Positions 52,113-61,108 of a stretch of DNA of 64,000 nucleotides are shown here, one piece after another; position 1 is the stretch's first letter, and each line of letters starts with the position of its first letter. The position numbers and the translations under genes are program-made. Source of the DNA: Bacteroidota bacterium (GTDB lineage Bacteria; Bacteroidota; Bacteroidia; Bacteroidales; JAAUTT01); assembly GCA_021779665.1 (NCBI GenBank), contig JAJYAG010000003.1, positions 1-64,000 of the forward strand, written 5' to 3'. Below the pieces are notes generated by a model that ran no database searches, was not told the DNA's origin, and saw only the letters and a list, made by a program, of their open reading frames with translations.

Positions 52113-53826
52113 ATTAATAAGGAGCGCTTTGTACGCAGCAGTTCTGGCAGTATTTGCCTTAATTGGGTGCGAGGAGTTGGATATTTATTCAATAGATTCG
52201 CCCTCGGACCTGCAAAGGAGAATAGACTCCATTGCGGCTGCGAAACCCAATACCGGAGACACTACTTACCTCACCATTACTACAGCCATTGTTGGAGCAG
52301 AAGATAACAGTGCCGGTTGGTGGTCAGCATTTTCCGATTATTTCAGGATCCCGGCAAACAAGCTTTTGCATCTCGAGTTTATTAATTACGGTACCGGGGT
52401 TAACAACTGGAACAACTGGAATCTTGCTGTAACTAATGAAATTGCCGACAGAGCTGCTGCCGACTATAAAGAATATTTTGTTCTCCGCTCCGATGCATAT
52501 GGCTGGGGTGGTAAAATGGCAAATGATGATCCTAAATATACTTTCGATCTCAAGATGATCACCAAGGACTACGCCGACACTGACGGTAACGGCGATATCT
52601 GGAACGACTTTCGCACGACCATGAATGGCGCTAAAGTTACTCTTGAGGTTGACCACTCTGCTACTGGCAATGTATTTGTAAAAGCCACTGCTGTTGGAAC
52701 AAATGGGACAACACTGGTACAAACATATCAACAACCAGTTTCGGCTACTTCTGATATCATAGCATTCTTAATTGGCGATGGAAGCCATTTCCTGATGAAA
52801 AAAGCCTACCTTATACCTTCGAAGGTTACTGTGGTAAAAGATGTTAATCCGGTTTCAGTTGCTATTCAGGGAGCTCCTGATTTTATTGAATTAGGGACCA
52901 CAAATTTCTGGGGCGATGCAAAAGCAACTGTTACTTTCGCTGATGGATCTTCTGCACAAGTTGATTCTGCAGATCTGTCATTCAATGTTGTTCCTGATAT
53001 GACTACGCTCGGGAAAAAGACCGTTGTTGTAGCTTACAGTAAAACCAAGCAGGGAGCATATGGCAAAGCTGTATCCACTTTCTACAATTTAGAAGTAACT
53101 AATCCTGTTTCGAGTATGGAGGTTACTAAAATGCCAACAATAACCAAATACTATTTTTATAACACCGACCACATTATATTCAACACCAAAGGTATTGTGG
53201 TTACAGCCACATATTCGGATGGTACAAAAGGTGTCCTACCAAATGAAACGCTGAAGTTTGGCAAAATTCCGGCTGCCGAAGGTGTTCAGGCAGTTACAAT
53301 TACTTATGTTGGCGCAACAAGAACTGTAAATACAACTTGTCCGGTAACACTAGTAAAAGGTATCAGTCAGGTGGGTAAAACAGATTTCTCTACCGCATGG
53401 TGGACAGCATTCTCCGATGACTATGCAGTTCCTACTGGTACAAGTAAGACAATTACAATGTACTGCTACTCGAACAATGTTAATAACTGGCACAGTCCGT
53501 GTACAATTCTTCGCAAGGCCGATAAGACCGAATATGTCGTAGTTCGTATGGACAACTTTGGATGGAGTCCTGCAGGTACAACTAATTATAGCGTAGCTAC
53601 CAAAACATCCGACTGGAATTGGGATACATTCACATCAAACATAAGTGGCTCTAAGGTGGTAATCACAGTAACTAATAATGGAAATAATACTGCCGATATA
53701 CTTTACACAGTGACTTACGCTAACGGTGAAACGCATTTCCAGAAGTATGCCGGTATAACCATTGACAGTTCTGATTTGAGTTGTGCACTTGTAACAGAGG
53801 GGTCATATCTGGTAATTACTCAATAA
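52099..53826 (+). CDS. PUL surface lipoprotein with duplicated WWxAFSD module and bacterial Ig-like domains
   Basis: The lipobox LIG-C (Cys24) is followed by Glu-Glu and acidic residues, the Bacteroidetes surface-export pattern. Module 1 (about residues 55-250) and module 2 (about 425-575) share a layout: a WWSAFSD (Trp74-Trp75) or WWTAFSD (Trp434-Trp435) motif, VNNWNNWNL or VNNWHSPCTI, EYFVLRSDAYGW or EYVVVRMDNFGW, a W(N)DxFxxxxxGxKV segment, and a final strand near SDI..FLIGDGSHF or SDL..ALVTEGSYL. Two Ig-like domains lie between (about 255-340 and 345-430). The paired aromatic residues point to glycan binding. It probably serves as a surface glycan-binding protein for the SusCD complex. 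I know no named family with certainty. Confidence 0.72.
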   Translation: MKTSKLIRSALYAAVLAVFALIGCEELDIYSIDSPSDLQRRIDSIAAAKPNTGDTTYLTITTAIVGAEDNSAGWWSAFSDYFRIPANKLLHLEFINYGTGVNNWNNWNLAVTNEIADRAAADYKEYFVLRSDAYGWGGKMANDDPKYTFDLKMITKDYADTDGNGDIWNDFRTTMNGAKVTLEVDHSATGNVFVKATAVGTNGTTLVQTYQQPVSATSDIIAFLIGDGSHFLMKKAYLIPSKVTVVKDVNPVSVAIQGAPDFIELGTTNFWGDAKATVTFADGSSAQVDSADLSFNVVPDMTTLGKKTVVVAYSKTKQGAYGKAVSTFYNLEVTNPVSSMEVTKMPTITKYYFYNTDHIIFNTKGIVVTATYSDGTKGVLPNETLKFGKIPAAEGVQAVTITYVGATRTVNTTCPVTLVKGISQVGKTDFSTAWWTAFSDDYAVPTGTSKTITMYCYSNNVNNWHSPCTILRKADKTEYVVVRMDNFGWSPAGTTNYSVATKTSDWNWDTFTSNISGSKVVITVTNNGNNTADILYTVTYANGETHFQKYAGITIDSSDLSCALVTEGSYLVITQ

Positions 53827-53852
53827 TAGTACGATAAAAATATTAAATATGA

Positions 53853-53887
53853 AACCCGCATGTTTTGCGCAACACAGCATGTGGGTT
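53853..53887 (+). other. Hairpin between the lipoprotein gene and susC
   Basis: AACCCGCATG pairs with CATGTGGGTT (10 bp with one G-T pair) across a 15-base loop. No T run follows. Between a binding-protein gene and a highly expressed SusC gene it may act as a partial terminator or an mRNA-processing or stability element. Confidence 0.6.
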
Positions 53888-53920
53888 CCATCTGACCTTT
53901 AACATTAAAAATATAAACAG

Positions 53921-56900
53921 ATGAAATATATATATTTAATCCTGTTGGGATTGCTGGCGCTCGCACCGGCATCATATGCAGAAGGCAACGGTAGTACCGA
54001 CCCAATGTCAAGCACTCAGCAAGGCAATATTACAGTAAAAGGTAAAGTGGTTGACGAAAAAGGAGAACCGCTTCCGGGAGCAACAATACAGCAAAAAGGT
54101 ACAACTACGGGTGCAGTTACCGACATTGACGGGAACTTCTCTATTTCTGTTTCTTCGGATGCTACGCTGGTAGTATCTTTTTTAGGATATCAAGGCCTTG
54201 AAGTAGCTGTTGCAGGAAAAACTGATCTTGGTAACATCACCCTGGTTTGGGATGTAAAGGAACTCGAACAGGTGGTGGTAATTGGTTACGGTACACAACG
54301 TAAGGTCGACCTCACTGGTTCGGTTGCTATTGTGAACACCGAAGAGATGAAAAAAGTATCGCACTCCAACATTTCCACAATGCTCGAAGGAAGGGTAGCT
54401 GGTGTTCAGATTACTTCCGACGGTCAACCGGGCGCCGATCCTACAGTGCGCATCCGCGGTATTGGTTCGTTCGGTAGCACCGCCCCTCTCTATGTAATCG
54501 ATGGAGTGCCCATGGGAACTACCATACGTGATTTCTCGCCTAACGATATTGAAACTCTTCAGGTACTTAAGGACGCTTCTGCTGCTGCAATCTATGGTTC
54601 GCGTGCAGCCAACGGTGTGGTTATCATTACCACAAAGCAGGGTAAGAAAAACCAGGCTATGAAGATAAACTACAGCGGCTATTATGGTTTCGACCAGGTG
54701 GAGAAAGATGTTTACGATGTTATGGACTCTTACCAATATGGTAAATACGTCACCATGGCATATCAAAACAGCGGTATGGATGTTCCTGGCGGATACAATC
54801 CTGCAAATGCAAAATATTTGTATAACGCCGACGGTACACCCAAAGTGGACACAAACTGGTTCGATGAAGCCTTCAAAACAGGTATCCGTCAGAATCATAA
54901 CATCAACATGTCGGGTGGTGGTACTAACAACACCTACAACATAGGCCTCGACTACTATAGCCAGAATGGTACCATGGTGGGAGCCGGTCCTAACTTCGAC
55001 CGTTACACTGCCCGTATTAACAATACCATGGATGTTAAGTTTATCAAATTCAAAACCAGCCTGGTGTATAGCTATAGCGATCAGGACAATATGGCACTCA
55101 GTAATGCCAACGAGTATGTACAGGGATTATATGGTGCTCAATATCCTGTAATGGCTTCAGCTCTGCTTATACCTCCTACTATCAGGGCATACGATGAATC
55201 GACCTGGGTGCTCGACGACAAAATTCCTGCTGCAACAGAATACAACTACGACTCTTATGGTTACGGTACTTACTACGACGATGTTCATGGCGACTTACGC
55301 GTAACAAACCTTTTGCTTACCAATAGTTTACTTAAGAGAAATACAACTGTGAACCGCATTGTTGCTTCAGGTTCAGCAAATGTTGACCTCATAGGCATGG
55401 TTGGCCAAAAGAGCAGCAATCACAAGTTTGATTACAACCTTAACCTGTCGTACAGCAGAACCAATGCAAAGGACTTTACATTTGTGCCTGCATTTATACA
55501 GAGTACTACCAACTACTTGTCGAAGAGCAATGAGAATCTGGCTGAAGGCTATCGTAACTTTAGTGATGTACTTATTGAAAACACCATTAATTATGAAGGT
55601 AAGATAGGACGTCATAACATCAATATGGTTGCCGGACAAACATTTCAGCGGGAGCTTTATCATACACTCACCGGCAAAGGAGTTACAATGCCTGAGCCAT
55701 ACTTCCTGCAAATAAACAATGCAGAGGAAACATCGGGAACCAGCTACGAAAGTGAACATGTTCTGGCATCGTACATTGGTCGTATCAATTACAATTTCGA
55801 TGAGAAATACCTTATTTCGGCAACAGCACGTCGTGATGGTTCAAGCCGTCTTTCTTCGGATGATCGTTGGGATTGGTTCCCGTCTGTGTCAGCAGGTTGG
55901 CGTTTGGAACGTGAAAACTTCTTCCCTGTCTCCAAATCGATTATTGGTCTGCTCAAAATTCGCGGTAGCTATGGTGAACTTGGTAATGAGAACATTGGCG
56001 AATACCAGTACATGGATGTTATGTCGAGAGGAAACTACACCTATAGCTATGGGAATAACAAGGTTACAGGTTCGGCAATATCGAACTATGTAAATACAGC
56101 TATCAGATGGGAAAAGAAGAAAACTATTGACTTTGGTCTCGACCTGGGTATGTTTAGCAATCAGTTTGAATTTACTTTCGACTGGTATAAATCCACATCC
56201 GAAGACCTTCTCTATAGTGTAGCCGTTCCGACCAGTGCCGGTGCTACCAACGGAACAGTAACCATGAACGCAGCCACCATGGAAAACTCAGGTCTTGAAT
56301 TCCTGCTCGCTTATCACAATCATAAAAACGCTGTTAAATTTGATATTTCCACAAACTTATCTACCCTGCAAAATAAGGTAACCAAGTTGGGTGTTTCGGG
56401 CGAACCTCGTACCGATGGATACACCCGCACAGAGGTAGGTCGCGAAATTGGTGAATTCTATGGTTACGTTTCCGAAGGCATTTTCCAGAAGCAGTCGGAT
56501 ATTGATAACCGTGTAAACGCAAATGGCATGCATATAAATCAGAACGGAGCGCAACCGGGCGATGTTATCTATGCCGACCTTAACAACGACGGCGAAATTA
56601 CCAACGCCGACCAGAAATTTCTGGGTAGCGGTTTAGCAAAGGTTCATTATGGTTTTAATATCAGTGCCGAATGGAAGGGGCTTGATCTGAGTATATCCAC
56701 TTATGGAGCTGCCGGTTTTAAAGCTGTTGATTTTGTTGACCTCACATTGCATAGCTCATATGGAGCACTCAACAAAAGTGTTGACCTGTTGAATGCATGG
56801 ACTCCTGAGAACACAAATACTAACGTGCCTCGCGTGGCTTACAAATCGAACGGTTCAATTACAAACGATATGTTCAGCCAGCGTTTCCTGCAGGATGCAT

Positions 56901-57130
56901 CATATCTGAAGATTGCAAATGTAGAATTGGGCTATAATGTTCCCGATAAATGGTTTGGTGGTTATGTTACCGGTGTGCGGATCTATGCATCGGGTCAAAA
57001 CCTGGCAACATTATCAAAATACAAAGGCTACAACGTAGACTTCGCCGGGGGCACATTTACTCCGGGTTACAACTATGCTTCGTATCCGACACCACGAACC
57101 ATCATGTTCGGAGTACACTTCTCATTCTAA
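53921..57130 (+). CDS. SusC-family TonB-linked outer-membrane transporter
   Basis: A signal peptide (1-20) leads to a carboxypeptidase-like beta-sandwich (about 37-115: VKGKVVDEKGEPLPGATI). The TonB box region and plug domain follow (VVVIGYGTQRKVDLTGSV, APLYVIDGVPMG, DIETLQVLKDASAAAIYGSRAANGVV), then a 22-strand barrel ending TIMFGVHFSF. The STN domain seen in transporters with anti-sigma signalling is absent, consistent with regulation by the HTCS instead. With SusD it imports oligosaccharides through the outer membrane using TonB energy. The sequence is full length at 1069 residues. Confidence 0.97.
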   Translation: MKYIYLILLGLLALAPASYAEGNGSTDPMSSTQQGNITVKGKVVDEKGEPLPGATIQQKGTTTGAVTDIDGNFSISVSSDATLVVSFLGYQGLEVAVAGKTDLGNITLVWDVKELEQVVVIGYGTQRKVDLTGSVAIVNTEEMKKVSHSNISTMLEGRVAGVQITSDGQPGADPTVRIRGIGSFGSTAPLYVIDGVPMGTTIRDFSPNDIETLQVLKDASAAAIYGSRAANGVVIITTKQGKKNQAMKINYSGYYGFDQVEKDVYDVMDSYQYGKYVTMAYQNSGMDVPGGYNPANAKYLYNADGTPKVDTNWFDEAFKTGIRQNHNINMSGGGTNNTYNIGLDYYSQNGTMVGAGPNFDRYTARINNTMDVKFIKFKTSLVYSYSDQDNMALSNANEYVQGLYGAQYPVMASALLIPPTIRAYDESTWVLDDKIPAATEYNYDSYGYGTYYDDVHGDLRVTNLLLTNSLLKRNTTVNRIVASGSANVDLIGMVGQKSSNHKFDYNLNLSYSRTNAKDFTFVPAFIQSTTNYLSKSNENLAEGYRNFSDVLIENTINYEGKIGRHNINMVAGQTFQRELYHTLTGKGVTMPEPYFLQINNAEETSGTSYESEHVLASYIGRINYNFDEKYLISATARRDGSSRLSSDDRWDWFPSVSAGWRLERENFFPVSKSIIGLLKIRGSYGELGNENIGEYQYMDVMSRGNYTYSYGNNKVTGSAISNYVNTAIRWEKKKTIDFGLDLGMFSNQFEFTFDWYKSTSEDLLYSVAVPTSAGATNGTVTMNAATMENSGLEFLLAYHNHKNAVKFDISTNLSTLQNKVTKLGVSGEPRTDGYTRTEVGREIGEFYGYVSEGIFQKQSDIDNRVNANGMHINQNGAQPGDVIYADLNNDGEITNADQKFLGSGLAKVHYGFNISAEWKGLDLSISTYGAAGFKAVDFVDLTLHSSYGALNKSVDLLNAWTPENTNTNVPRVAYKSNGSITNDMFSQRFLQDASYLKIANVELGYNVPDKWFGGYVTGVRIYASGQNLATLSKYKGYNVDFAGGTFTPGYNYASYPTPRTIMFGVHFSF

Positions 57131-57153
57131 AATAATTTAAAAACAGAGTCAAT

Positions 57154-58908
57154 ATGAAAAGTTTAAATATAATTCTAATAATGTTGGCGCTTATTGGAGG
57201 CATGACAGCCTGCAATGACGAACTCGATGTTCAGAACCCGAACAGTCAGACAACTTACGATTTTGGTAATACTGAGTCTGATCTGAAGGAGGCTGTTATC
57301 GCATGCTACAACCGTATACGTCTCGAAGGTACATTTGCCCGCGTTGGCTACACTTTGGATGCTGTGCGTGGCGACGAAGTATGGAACTCGTCTCAGCAAT
57401 GGTATCTGGAGTACGACAATCTCAATTCTCCGGGTACTATAGGAATAGGCGACGAATGGCCATGGCGCGACAACTACCATGTTGTAAACCGCACCAACTT
57501 TGTATTGTCTAAAGTCGATAAAGTTAAAATGTCCGAAGAGTCATATAATCAAATTGCCGGACAGGCTCTTTTCCTCAGATCTTTGGCATACTATAATCTG
57601 GCAACCTATTACCAGACTGTTCCTTTGATTACAGATTATGCATCTTATTCGGACATCAACACCATGTATGCGCCTAACAATACCCAGGACGAGGTGTTTG
57701 ATCAAATAGAAGCCGATCTCAAGAAAGCTATGGAAATTTTGCCTTCGCGCGATAAAGGTGGCGAATGGGCTAAAGGTCGTGCTACCAGCGGTGCTGCTGC
57801 CGGATATCTGGCCCGGGCTTATATGTTCCGTCATAAATATACCGAGGCTTATGCTGTACTGAAAGACATCATTGCCGGCAAGTATGGAACATACAAACTT
57901 ACAAACGACTATGGCGACAATTTCAGAGAAGGTGCCGCTTATGAAAATAACTCAGAGAGCCTCTTCGAAGTTCAGTTTCTGGACTTCGGCACAGGGGGCA
58001 CCGACGAAGAATGGACTCCGGTTAACATAAGCTCACAGGCAACTCAGGGTCATGCGGTCGAAAGTAACTATGCTTCACAGCAAATGGGTAGCTGGGGCGA
58101 CCTTGCCGGTTCACCATGGTTATATAACCTGTTCAAGAAGGAAAACAGTACCGATGGCCGTCTCGATCCTCGTTTATACTGGACATTGGTTACTTATGAA
58201 AACGAATATAGCTCCTACACCGGGTTGAAAACAGCAGCATATCCTGATGGAGATCCGCGTCGCAACACTATTTATCAGAAGGATATAACTGCAACTCCGC
58301 TGTCGAACAGTGCTCAGGGAGGTATCTCCATAGCCAAGTTTACCAATGCCCGAAATAATATTTACAGTTCTATCACTAACGGATTACATTGTGGAGTTAA
58401 CCTGCGCCTGATGCGTTACAGCGATGTTTTATTGCGGGCAGCAGAATGCGAAAACGAAATTAATGGTCCAACCCAAACAGCTATCGATTATATTAACATC
58501 GTACGCAGGCGTGTTGCTCTTAAAGATCTGAAACTTTCCGACTTTCCGACGGCGAATGCTCTTTTCGAGCAGATAGCAAATGTTGAGCGTCCTAAAGAGT
58601 TCGGTTGCGAAAATGGTCGTGGTATCGACTTACTCCGTTGGGGATTTTTCTACGATGAAGGTCGTCTGAATCAGTTGGTTGAGCACGGCTATTACAAGCT
58701 CGACGGCAAAGCTTCTACAGATGAGCTTACTGCCGAAACGGCTTCCAGCTCATCATTCAAGCATTATTATAAGGGACATGAGTATTTTCCCATATTCCAG
58801 TCAACGCTTAATGCCAACCCTAAACTTACAGGTAACTCGGCAAACAAGAATGAGGATAATGGGCCAGCGTTCAAAGCTAAATGGGCTGTTCGTCCGGTTG
58901 TAAAGTAG
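57154..58908 (+). CDS. SusD/RagB-family surface glycan-binding lipoprotein
   Basis: The lipobox MTA-C (Cys20) is followed by an acidic stretch (NDELDVQNP) marking surface export. SusD-type features are the N-terminal PNSQTTYDFGNTESDLKEAVIACYNRI, the TPR-like helices with AGQALFLRSLAYYNLATYYQTVPLIT, RATSGAAAGYLARAYMF, and the late MRYSDVLLRAAECENEI and FGCENGRGIDLLRWG motifs. It forms the lid of the SusC transporter and binds the polysaccharide. It lies 24 bases after susC. A 33-nt palindrome about 70 bases downstream may lower read-through into the GH43 genes. Confidence 0.96.
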   Translation: MKSLNIILIMLALIGGMTACNDELDVQNPNSQTTYDFGNTESDLKEAVIACYNRIRLEGTFARVGYTLDAVRGDEVWNSSQQWYLEYDNLNSPGTIGIGDEWPWRDNYHVVNRTNFVLSKVDKVKMSEESYNQIAGQALFLRSLAYYNLATYYQTVPLITDYASYSDINTMYAPNNTQDEVFDQIEADLKKAMEILPSRDKGGEWAKGRATSGAAAGYLARAYMFRHKYTEAYAVLKDIIAGKYGTYKLTNDYGDNFREGAAYENNSESLFEVQFLDFGTGGTDEEWTPVNISSQATQGHAVESNYASQQMGSWGDLAGSPWLYNLFKKENSTDGRLDPRLYWTLVTYENEYSSYTGLKTAAYPDGDPRRNTIYQKDITATPLSNSAQGGISIAKFTNARNNIYSSITNGLHCGVNLRLMRYSDVLLRAAECENEINGPTQTAIDYINIVRRRVALKDLKLSDFPTANALFEQIANVERPKEFGCENGRGIDLLRWGFFYDEGRLNQLVEHGYYKLDGKASTDELTAETASSSSFKHYYKGHEYFPIFQSTLNANPKLTGNSANKNEDNGPAFKAKWAVRPVVK

Positions 58909-58980
58909 GAATCGTTCTTTTAAAAGCGGTTGTGCGAAAAGTTTTTTTTCATGAATCGCACGTTCTAAAATGAGTAATTT

Positions 58981-59013
58981 AAACCTTTCAGGTTTTTAAA
59001 ACCTGAAAGGTTT
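58981..59013. repeat. 33-nt perfect palindrome, copy 3
   Basis: It is identical in sequence to copy 2 at 18055-18087 (arms AAACCTTTCAGGTTTT and AAAACCTGAAAGGTTT around one T). It lies between the susD-like gene and the first GH43 gene, inside the arabinan locus. Confidence 0.9.
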
Positions 59014-59126
59014 CGATTATTAAGACAGCTTCTGTTTTCTAATTAATTTGTTAGTTTATCGGCACCAGGCTTTAGGATGTCAGCCAAAACCTGAGTAGGT
59101 AAGTTTTTTAATAAACCATTTTCGAC

Positions 59127-60788
59127 ATGAGACTAAAGTATTTACTGATTTATTCTTTCGGCATAACAGCTATATTATTTGGTGGTTGCAAAGATGATGA
59201 TGTTGAACCTAAAGAAGAGCCAGATCCTGATACAACTTTTACCATTCCAGCATACGCCGATGATTATTCATCGATATCGTCATGGGCAAACCGGAACAAA
59301 TGGAACCTGGCAAATGTACACGATCCGTCGGTTGCATATTACAACGGCTATTACTATATGTATGGCACCGATGCTTCGTATGGTAATGAGGCCGCAGGAC
59401 ACGGGCATTTTCAGGGAAAACGTTCAACCGATCTGGTTAACTGGGATTGGGTTGGCGGACCATTTTATGATCCGCCCGCATGGGTAGCCGACTCGCTCAA
59501 TGCAGTCCGTTCGCGCATGGGGCTTGCTGCCATTGCCAAAGATAATATTATGTATGGCTACTGGGCGCCGGTAGTTCGAAGGGTCACCGTTGGAGGAAAA
59601 GATATCTTGCGTATGTATTACTGCATAGTTATCGATAACTATATCAAAACAGGTAAAGCCAACACTGCAGCTAACTTTGACGGAAGCTGGACCGAACGGG
59701 CATTTATCGGAATGTGCGAATCGACTGATCCAGCCGGAGCTGTATGGACCGACAAAGGTTTTGTTACATCTTCTTCATCCGACCGTGGTATTAACTACAG
59801 TCGTGCCAGCTTATCCGACTGGAATGGCTATTTTTACTACAATGCCATCGACCCAACCTACATCGTTACCCCCGAAGGAAAACATTACCTGATACACGGA
59901 TCCTGGCACAGCGGTTTCGCATTGTTGCAGGTTGATGCAACAACAGGTAAGCCTCTTACAAAACTCGGTGAGCCTTATGCAAGCAGTGCAAGTGAGCTGT
60001 CAGCCCGATATGGTGTGAGAATTGGCACACGTACAGCCTCGTCGCGCTGGCAGGGAAGCGAAGCCCCCGAAATAATCTACAAGGATGGCTTCTACTATTT
60101 GTTCATGGCCTACGATGGACTCGATGTACCATACAACACAAGAGTAGTAAGAAGCACAAACATCGAAGGGCCATACCTCGACATCACCGGACGCAACTTT
60201 ACCAATGGGAGCGGGGATTGCTATCCGATAGTAACTCACCCTTATAAATTCAATCTTAGCTATGGTTGGGTAGGTATTTCGCACTGTGGTGTCTTCCAAA
60301 AGGAAAATACCAACGAATGGTTCTACATGTCGCAGGGACGGTTGCCTGCAAATGTTGGTGGCAACGCCTTCTCCAATGCCATTATGATGGGGCATGTGCG
60401 CCGTATTGTATGGTGTCCGGCTTCTGTAAATGAACCAAACAACCTGTGGCCAATAGCCTTGCCCGAAAGATACGCTGCCGTACCTGATTATGGCACTATT
60501 ACCAAAGACTCACTAGTAGGTACCTGGGAGCACATCAACCTAAAATACACTTACGGAGTCCAGGCCAGCGCGGTCACTCTAACCCTCAATGCAAATGGCA
60601 CCATGTCGGGAGCGCTCACCGGTAATTGGAGTTACGATGCCACAAAAAAGCAACTGACATTGGGCAACGTAATTGTTTGCGTTGAACGCGAAGTTGACTG
60701 GGAAGCTACTCCACGCCGGGTAACAATAGTATATGCAGGGACAGAAAAAAATCTGAACGCAACCTATTGGGGCAAAAAGAAAAAATAA
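59127..60788 (+). CDS. GH43-family lipoprotein, arabinan-active type, with C-terminal lipocalin-like domain
   Basis: The lipobox FGG-C (Cys21) followed by acidic residues indicates a surface lipoprotein. The five-bladed beta-propeller of GH43 has its catalytic base Asp66 in VHDPSVAYYNGYYYMYGTD, pKa-tuning Asp242 in AIDPTYIV and general acid Glu312 in GSEAPEII. The last 90 residues (LVGTWEHINLKYTYGVQASAVTLTL, then ATYWGKKKK) form a small beta-barrel like that found in extended arabinanases. The extra length over the second GH43 suggests endo-action on polymeric arabinan at the cell surface. It follows susD on the same strand after 218 bases. Confidence 0.9.
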   Translation: MRLKYLLIYSFGITAILFGGCKDDDVEPKEEPDPDTTFTIPAYADDYSSISSWANRNKWNLANVHDPSVAYYNGYYYMYGTDASYGNEAAGHGHFQGKRSTDLVNWDWVGGPFYDPPAWVADSLNAVRSRMGLAAIAKDNIMYGYWAPVVRRVTVGGKDILRMYYCIVIDNYIKTGKANTAANFDGSWTERAFIGMCESTDPAGAVWTDKGFVTSSSSDRGINYSRASLSDWNGYFYYNAIDPTYIVTPEGKHYLIHGSWHSGFALLQVDATTGKPLTKLGEPYASSASELSARYGVRIGTRTASSRWQGSEAPEIIYKDGFYYLFMAYDGLDVPYNTRVVRSTNIEGPYLDITGRNFTNGSGDCYPIVTHPYKFNLSYGWVGISHCGVFQKENTNEWFYMSQGRLPANVGGNAFSNAIMMGHVRRIVWCPASVNEPNNLWPIALPERYAAVPDYGTITKDSLVGTWEHINLKYTYGVQASAVTLTLNANGTMSGALTGNWSYDATKKQLTLGNVIVCVEREVDWEATPRRVTIVYAGTEKNLNATYWGKKKK

Positions 60789-61108
60789 AAATCATACAGA
60801 TTAAAATCAACATGGCTTACTATATAACTAAAAGGCACATTTCTTTTGATTTAGCAAAAAAAGCTTCTGATCGATGCATGGCGAAGCCTAAAATACTAAT
60901 ACCTTGCTGACGGCGGTCCGTTCAAGGGAAGTCGACGAAGGAGACGGACCGCGTTTATTCCCTTCGGTCATGAGAACGCTATCGCTAAGTTCCGCCGTCA
61001 AAGATTTTTTTGGTGACTTTTTTGGTCACAAAAAAGTTACAAATGGCTGTATGAAAACCTAATGTTATCTACCGTAATGTTTGTTTTGATAAATACGATT
61101 AACTTATT
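60789..61108. other. 320-base intergenic region between the two GH43 genes
   Basis: No gene is recognised. Its central part is the GC-rich structured element described at 60908-61036, unlike the AT-rich gaps elsewhere. The rest is AT-rich without a clear promoter for the second GH43 gene. Confidence 0.5.
60908..61036. repeat. Structured GC-rich intergenic element with nested inverted repeats
   Basis: TGACGGCGG (60908-60916) and CCGCCGTCA (60992-61000) are perfect 9-bp inverted repeats closing a 75-base segment. Inside are CGGTCCGT with ACGGACCG (60914-60921 and 60944-60951) and AAGGGAA with TTCCCTT (60924-60930 and 60958-60964). It ends in a T-rich tail with GTGAC-N7-GTCAC and CTTTTTTGGTCACAAAAAAG. 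The nested pairs cannot all form at once, so alternative folds are possible. The form suggests a dispersed palindromic element or small RNA. Confidence 0.6.

Noticed and set aside
53851-53904. 17-codon frame overlapping the hairpin before susC
   Set aside because: It coincides with an inverted repeat and has no support as a peptide.
58921-58968. GTGCGA with TCGCAC inverted repeat after susD
   Set aside because: Only 6 bp with a long T-containing loop and no T tail; too weak to call a terminator.
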